From positions 1 through 54,199 of the forward strand of contig JALCBR010000018.1 in the NCBI GenBank assembly GCA_028066245.1: 54,199 nucleotides of DNA, written 5' to 3'. This document shows, one piece after another, positions 10,936 to 20,610 of the stretch. The stretch's first letter is position 1. Each line of letters opens with the position of its first letter. The notes beneath the pieces were generated by a model that was given only the letters and a program-made list of their open reading frames with translations, was not told the DNA's origin and searched no databases. Position numbers and translations under genes: made by a program. The DNA is from Pirellulales bacterium. Lineage in GTDB: Bacteria; Planctomycetota; Planctomycetia; Pirellulales; S012-138.

Positions 10936-13900
10936 ATGCCATCCAATCCTCAGGAGACAAAGACACCCTCCCACAGAGCTGGTGAATTGCGATCCCGGTC
11001 TTTCCTGGGTTTGTTGCTTACACAATTGTTGGGAGCAATCAACGACAACGCGTTCCGGATGCTGGCCGTGGGTATTTGCACGGCCAAAGTTTCCCCCGAG
11101 CATTCTTCGCTCGTGCTCTCCGGGGGGCTGGCCTGCTTCACGCTACCCTATCTACTTCTGGCCGCGCCTGCCGGCTACGTCGCCGACCGATTCAGTAAGC
11201 GGCGAGTGATCGTTTCCTGCAAGGCGGCGGAGATTGCCATCATGTCCACGGCAGTTTTCGCGATTTGGCAGGGAAACCTCGCGGCAATCTTCCTGGTATT
11301 GGCCATGATGGGTGCTCAAAGCGCGCTGTTTGGTCCCGCCAAACTTGGATCGATTCCGGAAATGGTTCGCGCCGAGAAACTCTCGGCCGCCAATGGCTTC
11401 ATGGGCCTGGTCACCATCGTCGCTTCCGTGTTGGGATTTGTCGTCGGTAACTTCCTGTTCGGACTGACAGGTCCAGACGGCCGAACAAATCTGTGGATCT
11501 CAACAGGTATGCTGATCGGGTTGGCCAGTGTCGGCACTTGTTGCAGTTTGCTGATTGCGCACCTGGCTCCGGCGAATCCACTCAAACCGTTTCCGCGCCA
11601 CGCCATTCGCGAGACCATCGGCGACCTGCGGTTGCTGATCTCCAACAAAGCGCTGCTCCGGGTGGCGTTGGGAATAGCGTTCTTCTGGTCGTTGGGAGCG
11701 TTGGCGCAATCGAACATCCTTGAGTATGGCGCGGAACACGGACTGCGACAGGAAGAAACCAGTCCGCTTCTGGTCGCGCTTGTGCTGGGAGTTGGGTCCG
11801 GGTGCGTATTAGCTGGTCTCTGGTCAGGCAGTAAGGTCGAGCTGGGAATTCTCCCGTTGGGCGCTGGCATCATGGTGCTGGCGTCCACCGGGGTGTTTGG
11901 AGTCTCGGGTGAACTGACATCACCGCACGCAACGTGGACCGCCGGCAAGGTCTGGGCTTGCCTGTGGCTGTGGGCTTTGGGAATGGGCGCTGGAATGTTC
12001 AGCGTTCCCTTGGAAGCTTATCTCCAGCACCACAGCCCTAAGTCATCTCGCGGAGCCATCCTGGCGGCCAGCAATTTTATTACGTTTGCCGGCATCCTAG
12101 CATCAGCAGGGGCGTACTATGTCTTGCGGCTACCGGTGGGTGATCCATCTGCGTATGCGCCTCCGGCGTTGAGCAACCTTTCTCAGCAGGATCAGGACAT
12201 GATCGCTGCTTTCCGCGAACAGCTCATTCACGACTGGAGCTCGTTCAGCGCAAACCATATCGAAGGTAGAAGCGAGATTTCGTGGGACGAAAACTTCCCT
12301 CAATTGGCGCCTCGTGTTGCGGAACTACGAGAAGCTGAAGTGAGAGCAGCGGCGATTGGGGAACTCATCCGCGTCGATCAACACGAGCGGACGGAAATCC
12401 TGAAAACAAACCTCGGCGTGCGCGACTATCGCCACGAATTCACGCGCGAGGCCGACCTCAACGTGATTCGTTTCGTCCTGAACGAACCGACGCCATTGTT
12501 CTCGGCGCAGGCGATCTTCTTAGTGGTGGGTATGCTGACCATTCCCATCCTCGTGTACATCGTCATCCTGATTCCGGATTCAACGGTGCGGTTCCTCGTC
12601 TGGCTGGCCAGCAAGTCGATGTATCGAATCAGAGTTCATGGCCATCAGAACCTACCGGAAACAGGTGGAGCTTTGTTAGTGGCAAACCACGTTACCTGGC
12701 TCGATGGCGTCTTTCTGCTCGTGAGCACTTCGCGGAGAGTGCGATTGCTGGTCGATCAGCGGCTTTTGGCGCGGCGTTGGGCAAAGCTGCTGGTAAAGAT
12801 GTCCTCGGCCATCCCATTTAACCCGACTCAGAAGTCATCTGTGGCTGCGGCAATCAACCGAGCCCGGGCGGCCATTCGTGCCGGCGACTTGGTCTGCATC
12901 TTCCCCGAAGGTGACATAACGCGCAGCGGAGCCCTGGGACGATTCAAACGAAGTGCTGTGCGAATTGCCGCAGACACGGCAACGCCTGTCCTCCCTGTCT
13001 ATCTGGATGAGCTATGGGGGAGTATCTTTAGCTATCGCGGTGGTCGGCTGTTGTGGAAAGTTCCCAAGAGTTGGCCCTATCCGGTCTCAATCTACTATGG
13101 CTCTGCAATCCAAGATCGGAGCAGCACCGCCGAGTTGAAATATGCGGTTTCACGTTTGCGAGAGGATGCCCTGGAGCGTCGCATGCATGAGCAACTGACT
13201 CCCCCCCGATTGTTCTTGCGCAACTGCCGGCGCAACCGTCGCCGAACGCAGGTGGCTGATTCATTGGGCGAAGAGTTGACGGGCGGGCAACTCTTACTGC
13301 GAACATTAATTTTGCGGCGTCTGCTGTTGAAACATGTCTTGCAGGAAGACGAGAAGTACGTAGGCGTATTGATTCCACCTTCGGCCGGGTCCGTCGTGGT
13401 GAACGCGGCCATCCCTTTGACAGGACGGATCGCCGTCAACTTGAACTACACGCTTGCGAGGGCTGAGCTAGACCATTGCATCCACGAGTGCGGTATCAAA
13501 CGGGTCCTCACCACGCGCAAGGTTCTTGACAAGCTCAAGCTGGAATTTGACGCGGAGCCGTTCTTCCTGGAGGACTTGCGAGAGAAGCTGACGCTAGCGG
13601 ACAAGTTGGCCGGCGCATGGAGCGCGTTTGTCACGCCCATGCCCTGGTTGGAGAAACAGCTGGGAGTCCGTTGGTCCGCCCCAGATGATGTGCTGACAAT
13701 CATCTTCACCTCAGGCACAACCAACATGCCTAAGGGCGTGATGCTGACCAATCGGAATGTTGGCTCGCAAGTCACGTCAATCAACGAAGTTATTCAACTT
13801 CGCGATGAAGATATCCTGATGTGTATCTTGCCGTTCTTTCATTCCATGGGCTACACGGTGACGATCTGGACCGTCCTCACTTTGAACCTCAAGGGCATCT

Positions 13901-14790
13901 ACCACGTCAGCCCGTTAGATGCCAAGGTCATCGGGCGGCTATGCAAAACGCACCAGGCAAGCATCCTCATCGGAACGCCAACATTCCTAAGGAGCTACCT
14001 CAAGCGATGCGAGCCGGAAGAACTGACGTCGTTGGATGTTGTCGTCACCGGTGCGGAGCAATTGCCTGTCGATGTTAGCAACGCTTTTGAGAAGAAATTC
14101 GGCGTTCGCCCCGTAGAAGGTTACGGAGCTACGGAACTTTCGCCGCTTGTCTCCGTCAATGTTCCAGGACACCGCTCGCCCGCTGGCGAACCTGCCGTGC
14201 GAGAAGGCAGTGTAGGACGGCCCATTCCCGGCGTTCGCGTAGAAATCCGTGATCCGGACTCTGGAGAAAAACTCTCAACGGGCGAGAACGGAATGTTATG
14301 GACAACCGGACCGAACGTCATGCGTGGCTATCTCGGTCATCCAGAGAAGACCGCCGAGGTCATTCAAGATGGCTGGTACAAGACCGGTGATATCGCCCGG
14401 CTCGACGAGGATGGGTTCGTACACATCACCGGACGACTGAGCCGGTTTTCCAAGATTGGCGGTGAGATGGTGCCGCACGTCAAGCTGGAAGAAGCGCTTT
14501 CCAGTATCATGGGGACGGATGAAGATCAACTCCTCGTCGCAGTGACAGCCGTTCCAGATGAGCGTAAAGGGGAGCGGCTGGTGGTTGTCCATACCAAGCA
14601 TGACAAGTCCGCCGGCGACATCTGCCGTGAACTTTCTTCCTCTGGACTTCCACGCGTCTTCATCCCCTCGCCCGATAGTTTTATCGAAGTCGAGGTAATC
14701 CCTGTGCTGGGTACCGGCAAGCTGGATATGCGATCGCTGCGCAAGATCGCCATGGACCGATTGGGACCGGGCGACGATGGTAGCTCATAA
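10936..14790 (+). CDS. LplT-Aas fusion: lysophospholipid transporter, acyltransferase and acyl-ACP/CoA ligase
   Basis: Three modules lie in one chain of 1,284 residues. Residues of about 20-430 are an MFS transporter resembling LplT (LLLTQLLGAINDNAFR, then repeated membrane helices), which flips lysophospholipids inward. A soluble segment of roughly 105 residues (about 415-520) interrupts the last helices, followed by one more helix near 530. Residues of about 565-760 are a PlsC-type acyltransferase with the HxxxxD motif (NHVTWLD, about 583) and FPEG-TRSG. Residues of about 790-1283 are an AMP-forming acyl ligase with the P-loop TSGTTNMPKG (about 925) and YGATELSPLV (about 1062). In E. coli lplT and aas are adjacent separate genes; here they are fused in that order. 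The start at ATG 10936 leads straight into the first domain. The stop is 1 bp from the convergent fliA stop. Confidence 0.9.
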   Translation: MPSNPQETKTPSHRAGELRSRSFLGLLLTQLLGAINDNAFRMLAVGICTAKVSPEHSSLVLSGGLACFTLPYLLLAAPAGYVADRFSKRRVIVSCKAAEIAIMSTAVFAIWQGNLAAIFLVLAMMGAQSALFGPAKLGSIPEMVRAEKLSAANGFMGLVTIVASVLGFVVGNFLFGLTGPDGRTNLWISTGMLIGLASVGTCCSLLIAHLAPANPLKPFPRHAIRETIGDLRLLISNKALLRVALGIAFFWSLGALAQSNILEYGAEHGLRQEETSPLLVALVLGVGSGCVLAGLWSGSKVELGILPLGAGIMVLASTGVFGVSGELTSPHATWTAGKVWACLWLWALGMGAGMFSVPLEAYLQHHSPKSSRGAILAASNFITFAGILASAGAYYVLRLPVGDPSAYAPPALSNLSQQDQDMIAAFREQLIHDWSSFSANHIEGRSEISWDENFPQLAPRVAELREAEVRAAAIGELIRVDQHERTEILKTNLGVRDYRHEFTREADLNVIRFVLNEPTPLFSAQAIFLVVGMLTIPILVYIVILIPDSTVRFLVWLASKSMYRIRVHGHQNLPETGGALLVANHVTWLDGVFLLVSTSRRVRLLVDQRLLARRWAKLLVKMSSAIPFNPTQKSSVAAAINRARAAIRAGDLVCIFPEGDITRSGALGRFKRSAVRIAADTATPVLPVYLDELWGSIFSYRGGRLLWKVPKSWPYPVSIYYGSAIQDRSSTAELKYAVSRLREDALERRMHEQLTPPRLFLRNCRRNRRRTQVADSLGEELTGGQLLLRTLILRRLLLKHVLQEDEKYVGVLIPPSAGSVVVNAAIPLTGRIAVNLNYTLARAELDHCIHECGIKRVLTTRKVLDKLKLEFDAEPFFLEDLREKLTLADKLAGAWSAFVTPMPWLEKQLGVRWSAPDDVLTIIFTSGTTNMPKGVMLTNRNVGSQVTSINEVIQLRDEDILMCILPFFHSMGYTVTIWTVLTLNLKGIYHVSPLDAKVIGRLCKTHQASILIGTPTFLRSYLKRCEPEELTSLDVVVTGAEQLPVDVSNAFEKKFGVRPVEGYGATELSPLVSVNVPGHRSPAGEPAVREGSVGRPIPGVRVEIRDPDSGEKLSTGENGMLWTTGPNVMRGYLGHPEKTAEVIQDGWYKTGDIARLDEDGFVHITGRLSRFSKIGGEMVPHVKLEEALSSIMGTDEDQLLVAVTAVPDERKGERLVVVHTKHDKSAGDICRELSSSGLPRVFIPSPDSFIEVEVIPVLGTGKLDMRSLRKIAMDRLGPGDDGSS

Positions 14791-14791
14791 C

Positions 14792-15598
14792 CTACTTAGC
14801 GATTCCACCGCCGTTGAACTCCGGGCGGCGCTGACGAAGTTGGCCCTGTAAACGCTGCACAATCGAGCTGTGCATCTGGCTGACGCGACTTTCGGAAAGA
14901 TCGAGCGTCGCACCGATCTCTTTCATCGTCAGCTCTTCATAGTAGTAGAGAATGATGATCAACCGCTCGTTCCGGTTGAGCCCTTTTGTCACCAGCCGCA
15001 TGAGGTCATTCTTTTGGATGCGGCGAGTCGGGTCTTCACCCTTCTTATCTTCCAGGATATCAATCTCACGAACATCCTTGTAGCTGTCCGTCTCGTACCA
15101 TTTCTTGTTAAGGCTAATCAGATTGACGGCATTCGCCTCGACGATCATTTTCTCCAGCTCAGGAACGGTTAATTCCAGGTCCGCGGCAAGTTCCTGTTCC
15201 GTCGGTTGGCGACCAAACTTAGCCTCCAAGCGTTTCAACGCCTCGTTCAGTTTGCTGGCTTTGCTACGCACCAGACGCGGCACCCAATCCATCGTTCGCA
15301 ACTCGTCGAGCATCGCTCCACGAATGCGCGGCACGCAGTATGTCTCAAATTTGACGCCCCGCGTGAGATCGAAAGCGTCAATCGCGTCCATGAGCCCGAA
15401 AACGCCTGCGGAGATCAGGTCATCTAGGTCCACCCCGTCCGGCAGCCGAGCCCAGATGCGTTCGCCGTTATATCGGACCAACGGCAGGTATTGCTCCACG
15501 AGCCGGTTTCGCAGCTCGCGATTGCTCATATCTGCCTTATAGCGATTCCAAAGCTCGGCGATGGGAATTTCTAGCGGGGGCGCAGTCGTGACAGCCAT
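14792..15598 (-). CDS. fliA: flagellar/motility sigma factor FliA (sigma-28 family)
   Basis: This is an RNA polymerase sigma factor of the FliA/WhiG group, 268 residues, which directs transcription of late flagellar and chemotaxis genes. Region 2 is clear (DLISAGVFGLMDAIDAFD, then FETYCVPRIRGAMLDELR, which contains the characteristic RIRGA--DELR of FliA). Region 3 follows (FGRQPTEQELAADL) and region 4 ends with the helix-turn-helix (LTMKEIGATLDLSESRVSQMHSS). ATG 15598 has GGAGG about 6 nt upstream, an unusually good ribosome-binding site for this window. It is the last gene of the flhA-flhF-flhG block, as in many bacteria. No anti-sigma FlgM gene is visible nearby. Confidence 0.94.
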   Translation of the reverse strand: MAVTTAPPLEIPIAELWNRYKADMSNRELRNRLVEQYLPLVRYNGERIWARLPDGVDLDDLISAGVFGLMDAIDAFDLTRGVKFETYCVPRIRGAMLDELRTMDWVPRLVRSKASKLNEALKRLEAKFGRQPTEQELAADLELTVPELEKMIVEANAVNLISLNKKWYETDSYKDVREIDILEDKKGEDPTRRIQKNDLMRLVTKGLNRNERLIIILYYYEELTMKEIGATLDLSESRVSQMHSSIVQRLQGQLRQRRPEFNGGGIAK

Positions 15599-15826
15599 TC
15601 ATTCCTCCGTGATTCTGCCCGCCTGTTGCGAAGCATGCGTTCATACATCGCGCTTGCGGGGCGGCCCGTCCTTGGCCGGCTTTCCTTCTGTGTCGTACGG
15701 TGTCCTAGGGGGTGTGACCAAGCTCACCTGGCCTATGAAATCTGACAGCAAAGCACTTCTTGTGCGACGCTACCAATCTGGCATTGCCGACCAGTGAAGT
15801 GATTTCCGGGGCGATCCCGGCTCATC

Positions 15827-16069
15827 TCATAACATGCCGGTTGTTCCACCACGCTTCTTCCCGCGAGGCTGATCGGTAAACGCTTCGATAACCATTCGTT
15901 CGGCAATCCATCCGATCAAACCACCGACAACGGCAAACACCGCCAATGCAATCAGTGAGTTCGCAAGAATGTTGCTCGTGGTCTGTCCAGAACCAGCCCC
16001 TCGGCACAGAGTGACGAGAAAGGCCAGCACGGCAAGAACTCCGGCATAGCTGCGACCCGTAGATACCAT
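15827..16069 (-). CDS. small two-helix membrane protein between flhG and fliA
   Basis: I do not recognise it. The start at ATG 16069 gives 80 residues with two hydrophobic segments (YAGVLAVLAFLVTLC and SLIALAVFAVVGGLIGWIAE) and a basic, glycine-rich C-terminus (RGKKRGGTTGML). The open frame continues 30 codons further upstream with unlikely composition. It is in the same orientation as, and about 120 bp downstream of, flhG and 230 bp upstream of fliA, so it is embedded in the flagellar block. A role in flagellar assembly is only suggested by position. Confidence 0.6.
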   Translation of the reverse strand: MVSTGRSYAGVLAVLAFLVTLCRGAGSGQTTSNILANSLIALAVFAVVGGLIGWIAERMVIEAFTDQPRGKKRGGTTGML

Positions 16070-16191
16070 CTGCGTGCTTGAGAAGCGATCGGTGAAGGTT
16101 GGGAACAAGACGTTGGAACATGGCGCGGCTTGGTACTGTGAGATTATCGGCGAGAGCAACTTCAGTTCTTAATCAAACAATCGCATTAGGG

Positions 16192-17052
16192 TCATTCGGT
16201 CGACTTTTTCGATTGGGCCAACTCGGCGCTGCGTGCGATCGAGGCACCGACAGCACGCTCCGAATCGTCCAAATCACTGACGATGCGGCGCAAGCAAAGC
16301 CGCGCTGTGGCATCATTCTCCAACACAGGCGACACCCCTTCGTTTGACGCCCCTTCAACGGCCAATGGCAGGTAGCCGGCAAAACGGAGTGTCAGTCCCA
16401 AGAACCTCTTCGCCGCTGCGGCAATCTTACCCCACACCTGCTCGGCAGATCCTCGAGAGTCAACAGCATTGACCAAAACACGAATGTCGGGACAACTGGT
16501 CGGCACGTTGCCTTTGATCGCGGCGTAGGCGCCCATCACGCTTTCGTCCGTCGCATTGGTGACAACCACAACACTCTTGGCGTCATTCCACAGCTTGCGC
16601 CAACCACCTGTGTGACTGTTGCCACGATCAACGATCACACTTTCAAATCCTGCACTTAATTGACCGAGAACGTCCGGAACAGATTTGGCAATCTCCTGCA
16701 ATTGCTCAGCAGGCAAGCCTTCGGGCAAAGGATGGTTTGGCAGGAAGAACGCCTTGCCAGGGCCAGCTTGAATTGCGGCAGCCGCCAAGCTGAGATCTTC
16801 AACCACATCAGGAAGCGCCAGCGAGGCGTTGGCACCAAGAGCCGCTGTGGCACCTGCGTTGCCAGCCACGTCCACGAACAGTGTTTGATGTCCCTGGTCA
16901 GCCTGAGTTGCTGCGATGGCACGAGCCACGGTCGTCGACCCGACTCCAGGAAGCCCTCCAACGACGACCACGAAGTCGCCCTCACAGCCCGAGGAGTCTC
17001 CCGAGTTCCGCTTGACAAGTTCTCGCAAGGCAAATGCCTGGTCACTGGACAT
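16192..17052 (-). CDS. flhG: FlhG/FleN-like MinD-family protein with degenerate P-loop
   Basis: FlhG controls flagellar number and place and stimulates the GTPase FlhF. The start at ATG 17052 gives 286 residues beginning MSSDQAFALREL, which matches the DQAxxLR motif by which FlhG is known to activate FlhF. A TTG six codons upstream is also possible. The body follows the MinD fold (LFVDVAGNAGAT, FESVIVDRG, VVVVTNATDESVMGAYAAIK). However, the deviant Walker A, normally KGGVGKTT, reads GGLPGVGSTT at residues 32-41: the signature lysine is Leu34 and the catalytic lysine is Ser39. ATP hydrolysis is therefore doubtful. It lies directly downstream of flhF. Confidence 0.85.
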   Translation of the reverse strand: MSSDQAFALRELVKRNSGDSSGCEGDFVVVVGGLPGVGSTTVARAIAATQADQGHQTLFVDVAGNAGATAALGANASLALPDVVEDLSLAAAAIQAGPGKAFFLPNHPLPEGLPAEQLQEIAKSVPDVLGQLSAGFESVIVDRGNSHTGGWRKLWNDAKSVVVVTNATDESVMGAYAAIKGNVPTSCPDIRVLVNAVDSRGSAEQVWGKIAAAAKRFLGLTLRFAGYLPLAVEGASNEGVSPVLENDATARLCLRRIVSDLDDSERAVGASIARSAELAQSKKSTE

Positions 17053-17194
17053 GGCCGTGATTCCATTCAAGCGTTGCAGCGGCGTTGTTACAGTTGCGTA
17101 TCAAGTCGCCCCAGAATCGGTCCCACACTTGCTTGGCAGCCGTTGGCGTGGCAACCTCGCATCTTTTTCGGAAGAACATCCACAGACCGCACGG

Positions 17195-18427
17195 TTAACT
17201 CCACTGCCGTAGTGGCGATGGCGTTGTCTCTTCCGTGTCCAACATCTGATTGGTCAGTCGATGGGCTTCCGCGGCTTCAATGTCATCAGGCACATTCTGG
17301 CCGTTGGTTACATAGCGCAACGGAAAATCGCCACTCCGTAACAAAGGCAGCAGGTTCCCCATCGCGGTGGCTTCATCCAATTTTGTGAGAATCAGTCCGC
17401 CCGCACCCACAATCTTGAAGCGTTCTGCCGTGCGGACGAGCGTGTTGGCGCCTGTCACAGCGCTCAGGACGAGGTGAACGTCAGTCGCTTGGGCTTCATC
17501 AAGAAACGCCTTGAGCTCGTGAATCTTCACTTCATCGCGTGGGCTTCTCCCGGCTGTGTCCATCAGGATTAAGTCCATGCCAGACATCCGTCCGGCCGCT
17601 TCCCGCATTTCGCGCGGACTAGAAACAACCTGCATGGGCAGATCGATAATGTCTGCATACGTCCGCAGTTGCTCAACAGCGGCGATACGATAGGTGTCAA
17701 CCGTTATCAGTCCAACTTTGCGCTTGTCCCGCAGCCGAAAGTTGGCCGCCAGTTTGGCAATGGTCGTCGTCTTTCCAACACCCGTCGGTCCGACAAGCGC
17801 GACGATGCGCCGCCTGCCCGGCTCCAGTTTAATCGGACCGTGAACGCAAAGCTCGCTCTCGACAATCCGGCCAACGTGCGCTTTAACCATTAGCGGATCG
17901 GCCAATTCCTCTGGCGTGGCCGTGGCGCGAATCCGCTCCACATACTGACGGGCCAACTCCTCGGGAATCTCGGATTCAATCAAATCGGCATAGAGCTGGA
18001 AGAGTTCTTGCGGAACGTCCTGTCGTCCCGACGCCGCGGACTGCTGGCACAAGTCATTGACCATCGATTGCAGATCGCTAATTCGCTGCTGCAAGTCACC
18101 TTGCAGTTCACTGCCCGAGCGCGAGCCATCCTTAACAATGTCGGCAAGATTGGCTGCTTGTCCATCAACCGTTTGATCTCCAGAGAAATCAGTGGCCGAG
18201 GCACCTTTCAATGTTGATGGTTCTTCCGTAGCAAAACGGCTGGGCACATTGACGTTGACGGACGCGGTCACTTCAACCCGATATCCTCCCGGAACCCAGC
18301 CCAGGATTCCGCGACGGCGTCTGGTTTGTAAGATCGCTGCGTCCGGACCAAGTTCCCGCCGGACCATAGCCAACGCTTCACTCATGGAGGCTGCGCGATA
18401 CGTCCGAATCTGCTCGTTCTGATTCAC
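17195..18427 (-). CDS. flhF: flagellar SRP-like GTPase FlhF
   Basis: FlhF is an SRP-type GTPase that sets the site of flagellar assembly. The N-terminus is typical (QIRTYRAASMSEALAMVRRELGPDA), followed by a low-complexity linker (about 60-130), a helical N domain, and the G domain: P-loop GPTGVGKTT (about 213-221), TVDTYRIAAVEQL (G2), MDTAGRS (G3), TKLDEA (G4). All GTPase motifs are intact, unlike the partner FlhG. I choose GTG 18427 (410 residues), which has GGAG 9 nt upstream and places the family's conserved N-terminus at residue 6; a TTG five codons upstream is the alternative. It follows flhA by 77 bp. Confidence 0.92.
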   Translation of the reverse strand: MNQNEQIRTYRAASMSEALAMVRRELGPDAAILQTRRRRGILGWVPGGYRVEVTASVNVNVPSRFATEEPSTLKGASATDFSGDQTVDGQAANLADIVKDGSRSGSELQGDLQQRISDLQSMVNDLCQQSAASGRQDVPQELFQLYADLIESEIPEELARQYVERIRATATPEELADPLMVKAHVGRIVESELCVHGPIKLEPGRRRIVALVGPTGVGKTTTIAKLAANFRLRDKRKVGLITVDTYRIAAVEQLRTYADIIDLPMQVVSSPREMREAAGRMSGMDLILMDTAGRSPRDEVKIHELKAFLDEAQATDVHLVLSAVTGANTLVRTAERFKIVGAGGLILTKLDEATAMGNLLPLLRSGDFPLRYVTNGQNVPDDIEAAEAHRLTNQMLDTEETTPSPLRQWS

Positions 18428-18504
18428 AGGCCAGGTCTCCAATTTGGAAGTCCCGAGTTCACTTTGCGTCTTGTTCGATTGCTCGATGCGTTTTTTTGAG
18501 ACGG

Positions 18505-20610
18505 TTATTCCGGCTGCGGAGCGTCAACCGCATCCGTGACCATGCCGACGGATTCGATCACCGTGTCCCGCGTAATTTCGTTGTAGCTGAGCACGACGAG
18601 CCCAGGCAGTTGCGTCTGTGTGAGTTGCTTCAACCCGGCGCGGATTTGCGGGCTAACCAACACGACAGGCGCCAGTCCTCGACCGGCCAGCGCGTTAAGC
18701 TCTTTGCTGATCCGTTCACAGGTCACCTGCACCGCCGGTGGTGACATCCGGACAAATAACCCCCGCTCGCTGTGCTCGATGCCGGCGCGAATCCGGTCTT
18801 CCAATGCCGGGTCCAACGTCACCACGTGTAAGCGGTTTTCCTGATCGCGGTAACGACTGCAGATTGTGCGGGCAAGACGATTACGTACATGCTCAGTCAG
18901 CAAAACCGGGTCTTTTCCGACACGTTCCACACTGTCGCCCAGGGCTTCGAGGATTGTGCTCAATTGTCGGATGGAGACACTTTCTCGCAACAGCGTCTGG
19001 AGAATCTGTTGAACCTCGGCAACGGTCATTTGTTTGGGAATCAACTCGTCAACCACAGCCGGTGTGGTTGCCTTGAGTTCGTCAAGCAGATGTTTCGTGG
19101 CGTCTCGCGTGAGGACCTCATCCGCGTGCCGGCGAACAATCTCCGTCACGTGTGTGGCTAAAACGCTGGTCGGCTCGACAACCGTATAGCCCTTCATCTT
19201 GGCGTCATCAACTTGCCCCGCATCAATCCAGATAGCATCTGTGCCGAAAGCTGGATCCTTGGTGGCTTGGCCCTGGACTTCACCGGTCGTTGCTCCAGAG
19301 TCTAGTGCGAGGAACATGCCAGCCATGAGTTGTCCGTTTGCCACGGCAACATCCGCAATTTTGATCTGATAGCCCATCTGGTCCAGGCGGAAGTTATCGC
19401 GAATTCGCACCTTGGGCATGATGATTCCCAGGTCCGCAGCCACTTGCTGACGAACGCCGTGAATTCGCTGCAAAAGGTCCCCCCCGCGATTCGGATCCGC
19501 CAGGCGGATCAACCCGACGCCAACCTCAACTTCCATGGGATCGACGAGCAGATAATCCTCAATTCGCTCTTCTGTCTCCTTGGGCTTCTCGGTTGCCTTC
19601 TTCGATTGCTCCTCGGCGAGAGCCTTGTTCTTGCGGACCAGCATGACTGCTAGCACGCCGCAGCAACTGGCAATCAAAAACAACGGTGCCGCGGGCAACT
19701 CCGTGAAGACAAGGATCCCTAAAAAGCCTGCCGCAACGGCCATCGCTTCCGGGCGAGAAAAAAGCTGTTGGATGAATTCGGAAGGCAGGTTGGTGCGGTC
19801 CGTGCTGCGGGTAATCAATAGCGCCGCAGCCACGGAAACCAAAAACGCGGGAACCTGGCTGACCAACCCATCGCCGATAGTCAACAAGGTGAACAGGGAG
19901 GCGGCATCCGAAAGGTTCATGCCGGCCTCCAACGTCCCCACCAGCAACCCGCCAACAATATTGACGAGCGTGATCATGATGCCCGCGATGGCATCTCCGC
20001 GCACGAACTTGCTGGCACCGTCCATGGCACCAAAGAAGTCGGCCTGGCTGGTAATCTCCGAGCGACGACGCTGGGCTTCATGTTCGTCAATAATGCCTGC
20101 ATTCAAATCGGCATCAATCGCCATCTGCCGCCCCGGCATTCCGTCCAGAGCAAACCGGGCAGCCACTTCACTGATTCGCGTGGCACCCTTGGTGATCACC
20201 ACGAACTGAATCAGCACGATGATGATAAAGATGATCAGCCCGACGACAACTTTATCGCCCGCCACGAACTGTCCAAAGCTACGGATCACCTCCCCGGCGG
20301 CGGAAAGCCCAGCATCGCTGGCGCGCGTCAAAATCAAACGCGTCGTGGCAATGTTGAGCACCAAACGGCCGAGCGTCGACGCCAGCAGCAATGTCGGAAA
20401 GATGGAGAACTCAAGTGGGGTGCGGACGTAGATGGTTGTCAGCAACATGATGACCGCCAGCGTAATATTGGCGGCCAACATCAAGTCCATCAACAATGGC
20501 GGCAAAGGAACGAGGATCACCAGCACGCTGGCAATCAAGCCAACGGGCAGGATCAAATCGCGTCCGCGCGAGAGCAGCGGGCGCGCGGAGTTTCCGCCAA
20601 CAGGCGCCAT
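18505..20610 (-). CDS. flhA: flagellar export apparatus protein FlhA
   Basis: FlhA is the large export-gate component of the flagellar type III secretion apparatus. The 701-residue length is usual. The N-terminal half is membrane-embedded, starting near residue 20 (DLILPVGLIASVLVILVPLP). The cytoplasmic FHIPEP-family signature region is recognisable (LTRASDAGLSAAGEVIRSFGQFV, ARFALDGMPGRQMAID, with GKQMAID-type motif), followed by the soluble C-terminal domain from about 330 (LLVDPMEVEVGVGLI, LILASHVTEIVRRHADEVLTRD-like segment and the final LSYNEI). I chose ATG 20610 over the TTG seven codons upstream. It is the first gene of the minus-strand flagellar run. Confidence 0.95.
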   Translation of the reverse strand: MAPVGGNSARPLLSRGRDLILPVGLIASVLVILVPLPPLLMDLMLAANITLAVIMLLTTIYVRTPLEFSIFPTLLLASTLGRLVLNIATTRLILTRASDAGLSAAGEVIRSFGQFVAGDKVVVGLIIFIIIVLIQFVVITKGATRISEVAARFALDGMPGRQMAIDADLNAGIIDEHEAQRRRSEITSQADFFGAMDGASKFVRGDAIAGIMITLVNIVGGLLVGTLEAGMNLSDAASLFTLLTIGDGLVSQVPAFLVSVAAALLITRSTDRTNLPSEFIQQLFSRPEAMAVAAGFLGILVFTELPAAPLFLIASCCGVLAVMLVRKNKALAEEQSKKATEKPKETEERIEDYLLVDPMEVEVGVGLIRLADPNRGGDLLQRIHGVRQQVAADLGIIMPKVRIRDNFRLDQMGYQIKIADVAVANGQLMAGMFLALDSGATTGEVQGQATKDPAFGTDAIWIDAGQVDDAKMKGYTVVEPTSVLATHVTEIVRRHADEVLTRDATKHLLDELKATTPAVVDELIPKQMTVAEVQQILQTLLRESVSIRQLSTILEALGDSVERVGKDPVLLTEHVRNRLARTICSRYRDQENRLHVVTLDPALEDRIRAGIEHSERGLFVRMSPPAVQVTCERISKELNALAGRGLAPVVLVSPQIRAGLKQLTQTQLPGLVVLSYNEITRDTVIESVGMVTDAVDAPQPE

